Assembly (NCBI GenBank): GCA_023389295.1
Contig: JAEWEO010000183.1
Location: 1-10,012 of the forward strand
DNA: 10,012 nucleotides
Direction of reading: 5' to 3'
Origin: Bacillota bacterium
GTDB taxonomy: Bacteria > Bacillota > Clostridia > Lachnospirales > Lachnospiraceae
Shown here: positions 1 to 6,518 of the stretch, in pieces
How the letters are laid out: each line of letters opens with the position of its first letter
Position numbering within the stretch: position 1 is the first letter of the stretch
Notes under the pieces: generated by a model
What the model was told of the DNA's origin: nothing
The model's database searches: none
What the model saw: only the letters and a program-made list of their open reading frames with translations
Made by a program: the position numbers and the translations under genes

Positions 1-1
1 A

Positions 2-277
2 CAAATTGCACATAATATGTATCTGAGCCCGGTGTATATTTCAAAGATATTTAAAGAAGAAACCGGAGAATCTCCAATCAACTATCTGATTAAAATCCGT
101 TTGGAGAAGGCGAAAGATATTCTATTAAATTCCGAAGGTGGCAGTATCAAGAGCATTGCTAACCAAGTAGGTTATGATGATGTTTATCATTTTAGTAAAC
201 TATTTAAGAAGTACTATGGTATCTCACCCTTATACTATAAAAAACAAGCTATGAGGAATAACGCAGCGAATGAGTAA
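2..277 (+). CDS. AraC-family transcriptional regulator, C-terminal DNA-binding end (5' partial)
   Basis: The reading frame is open from the left edge, so the gene starts outside the window and the internal ATG at 17 is not the real start. The visible 91 residues are the second half of an AraC/XylS double helix-turn-helix domain. They show the signature SPVYISKIFKEETGESP, then NYLIKIRLEKAKDIL, and the second HTH ending in the classic GYDDVYHFSKLFKKYYGISP block. Such proteins bind promoter DNA as activators; the sensing N-terminal part is not visible, so the inducer is unknown. The gene ends 16 bp before the nitroreductase gene on the same strand, which suggests co-transcription or local control. 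It belongs to the chromosomal flank rather than to the mobile elements. Family assignment is secure. Confidence 0.93.
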   Translation, partial: QIAHNMYLSPVYISKIFKEETGESPINYLIKIRLEKAKDILLNSEGGSIKSIANQVGYDDVYHFSKLFKKYYGISPLYYKKQAMRNNAANE

Positions 278-293
278 GGAAGAAGGTTGTTAA

Positions 294-1058
294 ATGAATA
301 CTTTTGATGCTATATTTTCAAGGAAGTCCACTCACCACTTCAAGCATGAAAAGCTTGAATGGGATGTAATTGACGACATATTAAATTATGCAAATAAGTT
401 ACCTTCATTATTTGAAGGTATTGCTATTGAGTTTAAATTAGTTAGCAATATTGAAGAGAAACAAGGCTTTAATAGTCCATTTAATGTGAAAGCCCCTTAT
501 TACCTGTGCATTTCTTCTGAAGAAAAGGAGGACTATCTACTAAACGCGGGATATTTGATGCAGCAGATGGATCTATATTTAGCTTCAAAGGGATTAGGAG
601 CATGCTATTCCATCGTTAGTCCGGGCAAAACTTTAAAGGCTTCCATGAAATTTAAGTTTGTCATTGCCTTAGCCTTTGGCAGTACCTCCTCTCCTATTTA
701 CCGTGAAAGTTCAGAAGCAAAACGTTTTCCGGAAAGCGAATTGGTGGTATACAAAGAAGAAGTTTCAAATGATATAAAGGAGATACTGAGTGCGGCAAGG
801 TTGGCACCTTCTTTCTATAACATTCAGCCCTGGAGATTTGTAGTATATAAAAACCGTATCCATGTATTTGCGAAGAAGAATTTATTTGTTGCTAAGCTCT
901 TAGATTACAATAAAATGATTGATATGGGTATCATGTTAGCCAATCTACTGTTAACCGCGGAAGAATTATGGTTGGATGTATCCCTTACAAAATCAGATTC
1001 TCTTAAGAATAAACCCTACCATAAAAATGAGTATGTTTGTACCATTGTAATTGGTTAA
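294..1058 (+). CDS. Nitroreductase-family protein (two-domain type)
   Basis: The 254-residue protein carries nitroreductase-fold signatures: an N-terminal FDAIFSRKSTHHF segment (SRRSxRxF-like, FMN contact) and, near residue 165, EILSAARLAPSFYNIQPWRF, which matches the SAxxAPSxxNxQPWxF motif. Two such half-modules in about 250 residues resemble the putative TM nitroreductase group (PF14512-like), which binds FMN and reduces nitro or quinone-type substrates with NAD(P)H. The substrate cannot be read from sequence. The ATG at 294 follows the purine-rich AAGGAAGAAGG at good spacing. It lies directly after the AraC-type gene on the same strand, so that regulator may control it. No membrane segments are seen. 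No clear terminator hairpin follows, only an A-rich stretch before the tRNA promoter. Confidence 0.88.
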   Translation: MNTFDAIFSRKSTHHFKHEKLEWDVIDDILNYANKLPSLFEGIAIEFKLVSNIEEKQGFNSPFNVKAPYYLCISSEEKEDYLLNAGYLMQQMDLYLASKGLGACYSIVSPGKTLKASMKFKFVIALAFGSTSSPIYRESSEAKRFPESELVVYKEEVSNDIKEILSAARLAPSFYNIQPWRFVVYKNRIHVFAKKNLFVAKLLDYNKMIDMGIMLANLLLTAEELWLDVSLTKSDSLKNKPYHKNEYVCTIVIG

Positions 1059-1102
1059 ATTATGTATATAATTAAAAAAATAAAAAAAATTGCAAAAAGT
1101 CA

Positions 1103-1131
1103 TTGACAAACAATCTAAACTATAGTATATT
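1103..1131 (+). promoter_or_regulatory. Consensus sigma-A promoter of tRNA-Gly
   Basis: A perfect -35 TTGACA (1103-1108) is separated by 17 bp from TATATT (1126-1131). Transcription would begin around 1138, about 43 bp upstream of the mature tRNA, a normal leader length for a single tRNA gene. It is the obvious promoter for the tRNA, which keeps it after element integration because the elements insert at the 3' end only. Confidence 0.85.
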
Positions 1132-1180
1132 ATGTCATGTGCTTAGGAAATACAACAAAGCAAAGCACACAACATAATAT

Positions 1181-1252
1181 GCGCGAGTGGCTCAGTGGTG
1201 GAGTATCGCCTTGCCAAGGCGAGGGTCGCGGGTTCGAATCCCGTCTCGCGCT
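1181..1252 (+). tRNA. tRNA-Gly (anticodon GCC), integration target
   Basis: A full cloverleaf can be drawn. Acceptor arm GCGCGAG (1181-1187) pairs with CTCGCGC (1245-1251), with discriminator U at 1252. The anticodon stem is TCGCC/GGCGA around loop TTGCCAA, giving anticodon GCC at 1213-1215. The T arm is GCGGG-TTCGAAT-CCCGT (1228-1244). CCA is not encoded. The gene is intact despite serving as attachment site, because the incoming element restores the T arm and acceptor 3' strand. Copies of its 3' portion recur to the right at 6229, 6519, 8499 and 8675. Confidence 0.97.
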
Positions 1253-1254
1253 TA
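1231..1254 (+). repeat. attL of element I, inside tRNA-Gly 3' end
   Basis: The T-arm to acceptor segment plus TTA is repeated at 6228-6251 with a single C-to-T difference, at 1249 versus 6246. Such a direct repeat, one copy completing the tRNA and the other at the far end of an integrase-bearing segment, is the footprint of site-specific integration into a tRNA gene. Confidence 0.9.
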
Positions 1255-1256
1255 CG

Positions 1257-1285
1257 AAATCCCTTGATTTTCAAGGGATTTTTTG
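1257..1285 (+). terminator. Rho-independent terminator supplied by element I behind the tRNA
   Basis: AAATCCCTTGA and TCAAGGGATTT form a long stem with a two-base loop, running into a T6 tract. It lies 4 bp after the tRNA, on the element side of the att site, so it arrived with element I and now terminates the tRNA transcript. It also lies just past the end of the convergent integrase gene. Confidence 0.88.
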
Positions 1286-1294
1286 TTGCACGGA

Positions 1295-1314
1295 TATGTG
1301 CACCGTATGTGCAC
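1295..1314 (+). repeat. Paired TATGTGCAC repeats, probable left arm sites of element I integrase
   Basis: TATGTGCAC occurs at 1295-1303 and again at 1306-1314, 11 bp apart, about one helical turn. The same nonamer pair, in the same orientation, sits inside the right end at 6151-6171. The second copy ends at the first base of the integrase stop codon. Paired repeats flanking a tRNA-type core att are typical of integrase N-terminal-domain arm sites; binding itself is inferred. Confidence 0.75.
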
Positions 1315-2546
1315 TACTTTTTCTTGTCCTTTTTCTTGTCTTTATTAAGAGCTCTATTCATGATATCCAGATTTTCTTGTTCTGTATTTGGGTTGAATAT
1401 ATATTTAAGGGTGGTTCTTTCATCTACTTGTCCAAGAATATCCCGTATCATATCCAATGGCAATCCTTCGTTACTCAATCGGCTTGCAGTAGTCCTTCTT
1501 GTGCAATGAGGACTCTTGTATGTAACTCCTGCATCTCTGCAATACTTACTAAGCCAATAGGTTACTGCTCGTGCAGTTAGTCGCTCACCATTTCTTTCAA
1601 AGATAAATTCACCATTGGGATTAAGCACTTTTGCTTTTCTTATGATTTCCCTTGCTACGTCAGTAAGAAGAATAAAGCGGTACTCCGAATCATTTTCTTT
1701 TTTCAGATGCTCCACTATCTGTACACCGGCACTCTTAAAATTCTTTCCATCAAAGACAAGCACCTTTTCTTCCATCCTTTGAATTGCTATTTTTCCGTAT
1801 TCGATATCAGAGAATTTAAGAGCTACCCCCTCTCCGATACGAACACCAAGTTGGAACATAAGCTGAATGCATAATGCTTCAATCGTACTTTCCTTTTCAA
1901 GATGCGTATCTAAAGCATCAAATTCATCATTCAGATACAACTTGGAACCGTCAGTTTTCTTTCTAATTGCACGGAATTTTGATTTGATATAGATTCCGTT
2001 CATCGGATTCTCAACAATAATATCTTCATCGATAGCAATCCTCAACAACGCAATCATAATGCTTTTCATGTTGTTGTATTCTCTGTTAGAGAGATTAAAT
2101 TTGGTAATGGTAGCATTAAAAAAATTGTTAAGCATCTTAGTTGTCAATTTGGAAAAAGGAATATGGATGATGGAATGGTCTTTGTAGTATTTATTCCAGT
2201 GTTCGTTATCCCGTCTGACGGTTTTAATATTGACACTTTTATCCTTCAGACGTTCTTCCTTCCATTGTGGGAACAAGTCGTTTAAGGTAAGATTCTTCTT
2301 GTTCTCAAAGTAAAACAGATACAGCTTATCAATCATGTCATCCATGGTCACTGCGGATATCTGCTTAAGCTTGCCCTCCTCCCTTACTGTGGTAATTACT
2401 CTGCCATTGGTACGGCTATTAATTGCATATGGATGCTTTTGTTCAACTAATTTTCTACGTGTCATCTTTAACATATCATCCACTTCTGATACTGATAGGA
2501 TATCACGGCTAATTGCTTCTTTCAACATTTTATCAAAATTTAACAT
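1314..2546 (-). CDS. int: Site-specific tyrosine recombinase (integrase) of element I
   Basis: This 410-residue phage-type integrase catalyses insertion and excision of element I at tRNA-Gly. An N-terminal arm-binding region is followed by a SAM-like core-binding domain (about 85-185) and the catalytic domain (about 200-400). Visible active-site residues are R236 in QLGVRIGEGVAL, H347 and R350 in PHCTRR, and the nucleophile Y382 in TTLKYIFNP. The usual box-II histidine (LGH) is replaced by Gln373 in ILGQVDERTT. The C-terminus ends in a very basic KDKKKDKKK tail. It points toward the tRNA, as do all the integrase remnants further right. It lies 101 bp downstream of the relaxase gene on the same strand, perhaps in one operon. 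The ATG at 2546 has only a weak AGGG ribosome site; an in-frame Met7 is an alternative. No excisionase gene is visible. Confidence 0.95.
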   Translation of the reverse strand: MLNFDKMLKEAISRDILSVSEVDDMLKMTRRKLVEQKHPYAINSRTNGRVITTVREEGKLKQISAVTMDDMIDKLYLFYFENKKNLTLNDLFPQWKEERLKDKSVNIKTVRRDNEHWNKYYKDHSIIHIPFSKLTTKMLNNFFNATITKFNLSNREYNNMKSIMIALLRIAIDEDIIVENPMNGIYIKSKFRAIRKKTDGSKLYLNDEFDALDTHLEKESTIEALCIQLMFQLGVRIGEGVALKFSDIEYGKIAIQRMEEKVLVFDGKNFKSAGVQIVEHLKKENDSEYRFILLTDVAREIIRKAKVLNPNGEFIFERNGERLTARAVTYWLSKYCRDAGVTYKSPHCTRRTTASRLSNEGLPLDMIRDILGQVDERTTLKYIFNPNTEQENLDIMNRALNKDKKKDKKK

Positions 2547-2647
2547 AACGAAACCCTACTTTCGAAAAAAGGCTTCTGTTTGTTATAAATATTCTTTGTT
2601 TTAGAGAGTCAGATTTTAATTTTGCCTTATCAAAGTTAATAGTTACT

Positions 2648-3886
2648 TTATCTGCCTTTATCGCGATTGTTCTCGCGTTCCACAGGCATATCTTCTTTGT
2701 GGAGAATCTTTTTATCAAATAATTCACGAATGAATTTAGGAGATGCCTTTATCAATTCTGGTAAGAAGTCTTTAATAATTCTTACAAGAAGGTCGTACAA
2801 TTTGATTTTTTGCTTAGCTTCATCAAGATATACCTGACGCAGGCGTTCATCAGATACCTTGATATTTAGAATGTCATTGGTTATATCCTTCTCCAAGGAC
2901 AGCTCTTTCTCTATTTTAGAGAGTTTTTCCTGTTGATTTTGGATTTCTTGACTTTGGGCATGAATAACTTCATCCTTATTTTTTATCGTTTGATTAATAG
3001 TATCTTTTTCTTTCAGAAGTAGAGCATTCTTATCCTTTTCCATCTTCAGCGCATAGTTGATGGCTTTTTGCTGCTTTATAACATCTTTAATATTAAATAG
3101 GTTAATATGTTCTTCCGGTTCCAAATCCTTTGCCCTTTCCACCAGACTCTGCTCTTTTAATTCAATTTCGGTTTCTAGCTTATTCAAAGATTTCTGAGCT
3201 TCCTTTAACTTAAAGGTTTCGACTTCCAAATGCTTCTTAGCTTCACCAAAATCATGCATCTCACCACGGTCAAACCCATACTCTTTCGCCACTGAATTAT
3301 ACATATAATCTTGGAATTTGCGATAGCTGAACTTCCCTTTCCATAATTCTGTTATAGAGATTTTCTTGCAATCCGTTTTTTTATCATAGACTATAGGTAT
3401 TGCTATCACATGCATATGCGGTGTTACTTTCCCTTCGGGAAAGAGAGCTTTCATTTCTTCATCCAGAGGACGGAACACCTCATCTCGGTGTATATTAGCA
3501 GATAAGACAATCATATGTGGGAAGTACTTTTTGAGTGCCAGCAATTCTTTTTTGAAAAATGCTTCTTGTTCCTCAAGATTCATCTCCGTTATTTTCTCAT
3601 ATGGTGGATAAATCAGAAACTCATCCAAGAACTTTGTTTGCTTATCCACTGCTCCTTGCACCTTTAGCTGACCTTTAAATTCTCCACTTTCATGCAAGCG
3701 ATTGAAAGCAGCGAGATAGGTTTCTCCATTTTTCAGATTATTCACTATACAAGTGTTAAGATGAGTAAGTGATAAATCAATGTTTTTGTTCCCGTAGTTT
3801 TTCAGTGTCCTGAAATTGTGTTGATACGGAAAATGCGTCTTGGATTTAATGTGACCCTGATGTCTTAAAACACAAACATTTGCCAT
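2648..3886 (-). CDS. mob: MobV-type (Pre/Mob) relaxase of element I
   Basis: The 412-residue protein matches the Mob_Pre family (PF01076). These relaxases nick one strand at oriT, stay attached to the 5' end, and lead transfer through a helper conjugation pore. Motif I is H23-N-F-R26 (HNxR, the expected catalytic histidine). The metal-binding motif III is split as H133-R-D135-E136 and P156-H-M-H159-V. Residues about 220-340 are a long charged heptad-rich coiled coil, the usual dimerisation or partner-binding tail. A perfect AGGAGGT lies 6 bp before the ATG (complement of 3893-3899). The candidate oriT lies immediately upstream, as is normal for this family. The gene is intact, and no coupling protein or type IV secretion gene is present, so transfer must depend on a co-resident element. 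Confidence 0.93.
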   Translation of the reverse strand: MANVCVLRHQGHIKSKTHFPYQHNFRTLKNYGNKNIDLSLTHLNTCIVNNLKNGETYLAAFNRLHESGEFKGQLKVQGAVDKQTKFLDEFLIYPPYEKITEMNLEEQEAFFKKELLALKKYFPHMIVLSANIHRDEVFRPLDEEMKALFPEGKVTPHMHVIAIPIVYDKKTDCKKISITELWKGKFSYRKFQDYMYNSVAKEYGFDRGEMHDFGEAKKHLEVETFKLKEAQKSLNKLETEIELKEQSLVERAKDLEPEEHINLFNIKDVIKQQKAINYALKMEKDKNALLLKEKDTINQTIKNKDEVIHAQSQEIQNQQEKLSKIEKELSLEKDITNDILNIKVSDERLRQVYLDEAKQKIKLYDLLVRIIKDFLPELIKASPKFIRELFDKKILHKEDMPVERENNRDKGR

Positions 3887-3938
3887 AAAATTACCTCCTT
3901 TAAAAATTTGTTAATCTGCTACATTAATAAAATGACAG

Positions 3939-3987
3939 ACGATTTTAAAAAGGAGCACTTTTTTACGATTTTTCAGAAAACGATTTT
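3939..3987. repeat. Three ACGATTTT direct repeats upstream of the relaxase gene
   Basis: ACGATTTT occurs at 3939-3946, 3965-3972 and 3980-3987, in the divergent intergenic region between mob and the candidate oriT hairpin. Such short iterated sites could be operator or accessory binding sites for relaxosome assembly or mob autoregulation. The region is A+T-rich, so chance is not excluded. Confidence 0.4.
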
Positions 3988-4020
3988 CAATACTTTTAAT
4001 CCAGATTATCTGTATTAACT

Positions 4021-4075
4021 CACTAGGGCAGTAAACTGCAACTGCCCTGCTCGCTCTCCGAGGGGTCTGCGACGC
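4021..4075. other. Candidate origin of transfer (oriT)
   Basis: AGGGCAGT (4025-4032) and ACTGCCCT (4041-4048) form an 8-bp inverted repeat. The loop itself contains a second ACTGC, so GCAGT can pair with either of two partners. A G+C-rich stretch (TGCTCGCTCTCCGAGGGG) follows directly, unlike the surrounding A+T-rich DNA. An inverted repeat next to a short unpaired tract just upstream of a MobV gene is the usual oriT arrangement. The nick position cannot be assigned from sequence, and the match to a specific known oriT was not tested. Confidence 0.6.
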
Positions 4076-4096
4076 TTTTGCATCATCCTCACATCA

Positions 4097-4138
4097 AAAC
4101 AACGAAGGATCCATGCGCAGCATGGAGCTTCGTTGTTT
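4097..4138. terminator. Long hairpin downstream of the candidate oriT
   Basis: An 11-bp outer stem, AAACAACGAAG paired with CTTCGTTGTTT, encloses an inner stem CCATGC-GCA-GCATGG. The T-rich right side and A-rich left side fit a bidirectional Rho-independent terminator that would insulate the oriT/mob region from the sigma-like gene. A structural role in transfer or second-strand initiation is an alternative. Confidence 0.6.
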
Positions 4139-4492
4139 CTATTCGGCTTTTATGAATATTGTTTTGGTCTATGTATTAAGCTTTGATGCATTTATCCGTT
4201 TTTCCTTACATAGATTTATCTCTTTACTGCAAGTACCAATAATAATTATTTTCTTATTTCAAAGAAGATAGTATACACCATTAAAAAAGGTGTAGAACAT
4301 ACTTTTTGATGATTTGTGTCCCCTTTCCACTGGAAACAATATTTATTTTAAAGTTTTTATAAGATATAATAAAATAAAAGACACTTAATTTCTCTAATCA
4401 AATATTTTTATATTTTTTCCAACCTTTTCACTGAATCAATACACTATATATATGACAGTCAAAAAACGAAAGCTTTCAAAAGAGGTAACCTA
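4139..4492. other. A+T-rich leader region of the sigma-like gene, no gene seen
   Basis: I see no convincing coding frame here. A TATAAT hexamer at 4365-4370 could be a -10 box, but no good -35 stands 17 bp upstream. Small inverted repeats (ACACC/GGTGT near 4276-4294, TTTCCA/TGGAAA at 4325-4336, palindrome GAAAGCTTTC at 4469-4478) may be regulator sites. AGAGGT at 4481-4486 is the ribosome binding site for the gene starting at 4493. Confidence 0.45.
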
Positions 4493-6139
4493 ATGGATAA
4501 GATTTATGCAGATAACATGATTGAAAAATGTCATACAATGTTTTATGGCTTTGCACTTTCTAAGACATATACCATTGATGAAGCGGAGGAACTTGCAGCA
4601 AGAATAGTACTTGAAGCATATGTTACTCTTCTTAAGGTAGATGATATAAGTAACTGGGATGGATATTTATACCGTATTGCAAACGGTGTATATGCAAGAT
4701 ATGTAAAAGAAATTAAGCGTAACAGTAATTTTACAATTGATGATATGGAAATTACATCGGATGTGGATTTTACGAAAGAGATAATGCAAAGCGAAGAATA
4801 TAGACTTATTAAACGTGAAATTTCATGGCTAAGCAAAGTCCAAAGAGAAATTATCTATATGCATTATTACGAAAGTAAAAAGATATCTTACATAAGCCAT
4901 GCATTAAATCTTCCTGAAGGGACTGTCAAATGGCATCTCCATGATGCTAAAAAACTCATGAAAGAAGGAATGGAAAGAATGAGAGATAGTGGTGAATTAG
5001 GAATAAAACCTATAAGACTTTGTAATATGGGTCATAATGGTTGTGCTGGAGATAAGGGAGACACTTCCGATTTCTTAAACACAAAATTACGTCAGAATAT
5101 TGCATATTCAGCATATTTTGATGCTAAAACAGTTGCCGAGATTGCTACAGAACTAGGCGTTTCTCCTGTATTTATTGAGGATGAGGTAGACATTCTTGAA
5201 GAATTTGGCTTCCTTGACAAACTCAGTGGAAATAAATATTTAACTAATATTAAGATTGATAATATACCCCAGATAGCCTATACCGAAATAACGAATATCC
5301 AAAAAGAAATATCAAAAATTATCTGTGATGAATATGTACCATTACTGGAAAGTGAATTCGCTGATTATAATAAACTCGGTATATATATACCCGAAAATGA
5401 TTTAAGATATTTACTATGGTCATTGATACCTATGTCATTAGGGGGAAAATTCTGGGATAATGCTTTCAGCGATTCAAACTTATTGGAGGGCACGCACTAT
5501 CGTGTAAAGAGAAAAGATGGCGGAGATTATATTGCTCACGCATCAGTAGCTGATAATGAGAGAGATTTGAATTTCAACAAGCACTTCATTTCCTGTGGAG
5601 ATATGACAAGAGACTCTATTCAGTATCCTGTTGCTTCCTGGCAGTTGAGTTCTGATTTTGACTTACGTGAATTTGGATGGCGCGATAATTTAACTACCGA
5701 CATTGAATCATTTTACTTATTTATGACTGGCAAAATGGATAAAAATGAGGCAACTCTAGATAAATTTCGTAGACTTTACGATAGAGGTTTAATAATAAAC
5801 AAAAAAGGAAAAGACGAAATTAATGTAGTTGTGGCCAAGGTTCGGAAAGATGATAATAATAAGGTAAATGGATGGAGTAATGATTTATTTTCATTATTAC
5901 CGGATTATCCGGACAAAATGATTCGCAGAGTAAAAGAAAAAACTCACTTAATTTACGAAATAGAAAAGAAGTATTATCCGAAACATATGCATAAACTGGT
6001 AGAGTACTATTCAAATCTTTATATCAATAAAATTATGGTATTGGATGAATTGGTTGAAAGAGGAGTCCTAAAACCATTAACAGATTTTCAAAAGAAAGGC
6101 GTCATGACAGTAATTTTTAGTAATACATTACCAAATTAA
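4493..6139 (+). CDS. ECF-sigma-like protein with a 380-residue C-terminal extension, sole cargo of element I
   Basis: The 548 residues start like an extracytoplasmic-function sigma factor. A region-2-like helix bundle spans about 10-76 (DEAEELAARIVLEAYVTLL, then WDGYLYRIANGVYARYVKE). A region-4 HTH spans about 108-160 (LSKVQREIIYMHYYE, then ISYISHALNLPEGTVKWHLH). ECF factors usually end near 160-200 residues; here a second winged-helix-like segment follows (about 200-250, VAEIATELGVSP), then about 290 residues I do not recognise. No membrane segments are seen, so it is probably cytoplasmic. By family knowledge the N-terminal part would bind RNA polymerase and select promoters; the extension may sense a signal or act as its own anti-sigma, which is inference. 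AGAGGT lies 6 bp before the ATG. No partner gene follows: the right att begins 89 bp after the stop codon. Confidence 0.8.
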   Translation: MDKIYADNMIEKCHTMFYGFALSKTYTIDEAEELAARIVLEAYVTLLKVDDISNWDGYLYRIANGVYARYVKEIKRNSNFTIDDMEITSDVDFTKEIMQSEEYRLIKREISWLSKVQREIIYMHYYESKKISYISHALNLPEGTVKWHLHDAKKLMKEGMERMRDSGELGIKPIRLCNMGHNGCAGDKGDTSDFLNTKLRQNIAYSAYFDAKTVAEIATELGVSPVFIEDEVDILEEFGFLDKLSGNKYLTNIKIDNIPQIAYTEITNIQKEISKIICDEYVPLLESEFADYNKLGIYIPENDLRYLLWSLIPMSLGGKFWDNAFSDSNLLEGTHYRVKRKDGGDYIAHASVADNERDLNFNKHFISCGDMTRDSIQYPVASWQLSSDFDLREFGWRDNLTTDIESFYLFMTGKMDKNEATLDKFRRLYDRGLIINKKGKDEINVVVAKVRKDDNNKVNGWSNDLFSLLPDYPDKMIRRVKEKTHLIYEIEKKYYPKHMHKLVEYYSNLYINKIMVLDELVERGVLKPLTDFQKKGVMTVIFSNTLPN

Positions 6140-6150
6140 ATACAAAAAGA

Positions 6151-6171
6151 TATGTGCACTATTATGTGCAC
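6151..6171 (+). repeat. Paired TATGTGCAC repeats, probable right arm sites of element I
   Basis: TATGTGCAC at 6151-6159 and 6163-6171 (12 bp apart) duplicates the pair at the left end (1295-1314) in the same orientation. Presence of the same pair inside both ends supports 1231-6251 as a single element recognised by one integrase. Confidence 0.75.
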
Positions 6172-6227
6172 ATAAATCAGAAGTGGATGAGACCCCTTTC
6201 TTTACAGTATTTTTCGGATAGGATTAT

Positions 6228-6251
6228 GGTTCGAATCCCGTCTCGTGCTTA
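6228..6251 (+). repeat. attR of element I and left att of the next remnant
   Basis: GGTTCGAATCCCGTCTCG is identical to tRNA positions 1231-1248, followed by TGCTTA versus CGCTTA in the tRNA. No tRNA 5' half precedes it, so it is a junction and not a gene. Confidence 0.9.
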
Positions 6252-6262
6252 ATGAAATAGTT

Positions 6263-6298
6263 GGGAAGTCTTGATTTTCAAGGCTTCCCGATTTTTTT
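6263..6298 (+). terminator. Terminator behind att copy 2
   Basis: GGGAAGTCTTGA pairs with TCAAGGCTTCCC (one G-T pair), followed by a run of seven T. It occupies the same place relative to the att site as the element I terminator at 1257 and would end a tRNA transcript if this element sat directly behind the tRNA. Confidence 0.85.
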
Positions 6299-6312
6299 AT
6301 GTATCTATAGCC

Positions 6313-6330
6313 TGTATACACTTGTAGACA
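6313..6330 (+). repeat. TGTATACA / TGTAGACA pair, probable integrase arm sites
   Basis: TGTATACA (6313-6320) and TGTAGACA (6323-6330) are 10 bp apart and stop 2 bp short of the integrase stop codon. The same pair is at 8748-8765, and TGTAGACA recurs at the right end at 8423-8441. The position matches the TATGTGCAC pair of element I, so this is probably a different integrase specificity. Confidence 0.65.
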
Positions 6331-6332
6331 GC

Positions 6333-6490
6333 TTACAAAGCCTTTGTTATGAGGTCATAGGTTTCTTTTTCCGTCAATGGATTATAGATATATCCAAGGG
6401 TGGTATTTAAGTTGCTGTGTCCGAGTAATTCACGGATGCAATCCAAAGGTACACCGTTTCATTTAAATTACTGGCGAAGGTCTTACGCAT
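6333..6490 (-). pseudogene. Integrase C-terminal remnant, frameshifted
   Basis: Only the last ~50 codons of a tyrosine recombinase remain. One frame gives MRKTFASNLNE, matching the sequence around the second catalytic arginine. A one-base shift then leads to GVPLDCIRELLGHSN and NTTLGYIYNPLTEKETYD, containing the conserved His of LGH and the nucleophile Tyr of GYIYNP. It ends in TKAL and stop. Upstream of MRKTF a stop codon and unrelated sequence follow. The catalytic first arginine and all N-terminal domains are absent, so it cannot function. It is related to, but clearly different from, the integrase of element I. Confidence 0.9.
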
Positions 6491-6518
6491 TTAAATAGGG
6501 GGCGCGAACAGGGGGAAA

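Larger units (their letters stand above)
1231..6251. mobile_element. Element I: putative integrative and mobilizable element at tRNA-Gly
   Basis: The element is bounded by direct att repeats (unit 4,997 bp) and by matching TATGTGCAC pairs at both ends. Contents in order: terminator, integrase, MobV relaxase, candidate oriT, insulating hairpin, and the sigma-like cargo gene. All three genes appear intact, so it may still be active. It lacks replication, coupling and secretion genes, which fits a mobilizable rather than self-transmissible element. No excisionase was found; excision may rely on a host or helper factor, or on a directionality factor too small or divergent for me to recognise. Confidence 0.82.
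6240..6344. repeat. Element left-end repeat, copy 1 (TGTAGACA type)
   Basis: About 105 bp starting in the att acceptor end and running through the terminator, the TGTATACA/TGTAGACA pair and the integrase stop codon are nearly identical to 8675-8779. The two copies are left ends of two related but separate insertions. Confidence 0.85.

Noticed and set aside
1137..1580. Forward open frame spanning the tRNA, terminator and integrase end (also an overlapping frame at 1195-1509)
   Set aside because: Both run through a tRNA and antisense to a clear integrase gene, and show no family resemblance.
2335..2604. Forward open frame antisense to the integrase start
   Set aside because: Antisense shadow of the integrase coding sequence, with no ribosome site of note.
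2533..2727. Minus-strand open frame across the int-mob gap
   Set aside because: Overlaps both genes in another frame and has no recognisable content; the 101-bp gap alone is too short for it.
3932..4018. 28-codon forward frame (start MTDDFKKEHF) upstream of mob
   Set aside because: No ribosome binding site before its ATG, A+T-rich composition, and it spans the ACGATTTT repeats. A tiny peptide or excisionase cannot be excluded, but nothing supports it.
4325..4347. ECF-type autoregulatory promoter (TGGAAAC) upstream of the sigma-like gene
   Set aside because: A GGAAAC-like -35 is visible near 4331, but no convincing ECF -10 (CGTC-like) lies at the right distance, so it was not called.
4543..4836. 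Minus-strand open frame inside the sigma-like gene (likewise 5820-6014)
   Set aside because: Antisense shadows of a long intact gene with clear domain signatures.
6228..6251. Second tRNA gene at the GTTCGAATCCC copies
   Set aside because: Only the T-loop to acceptor 3' strand is present at 6229, 6519, 8499 and 8675. No D arm, anticodon arm or acceptor 5' strand precedes them, so they are att sites.
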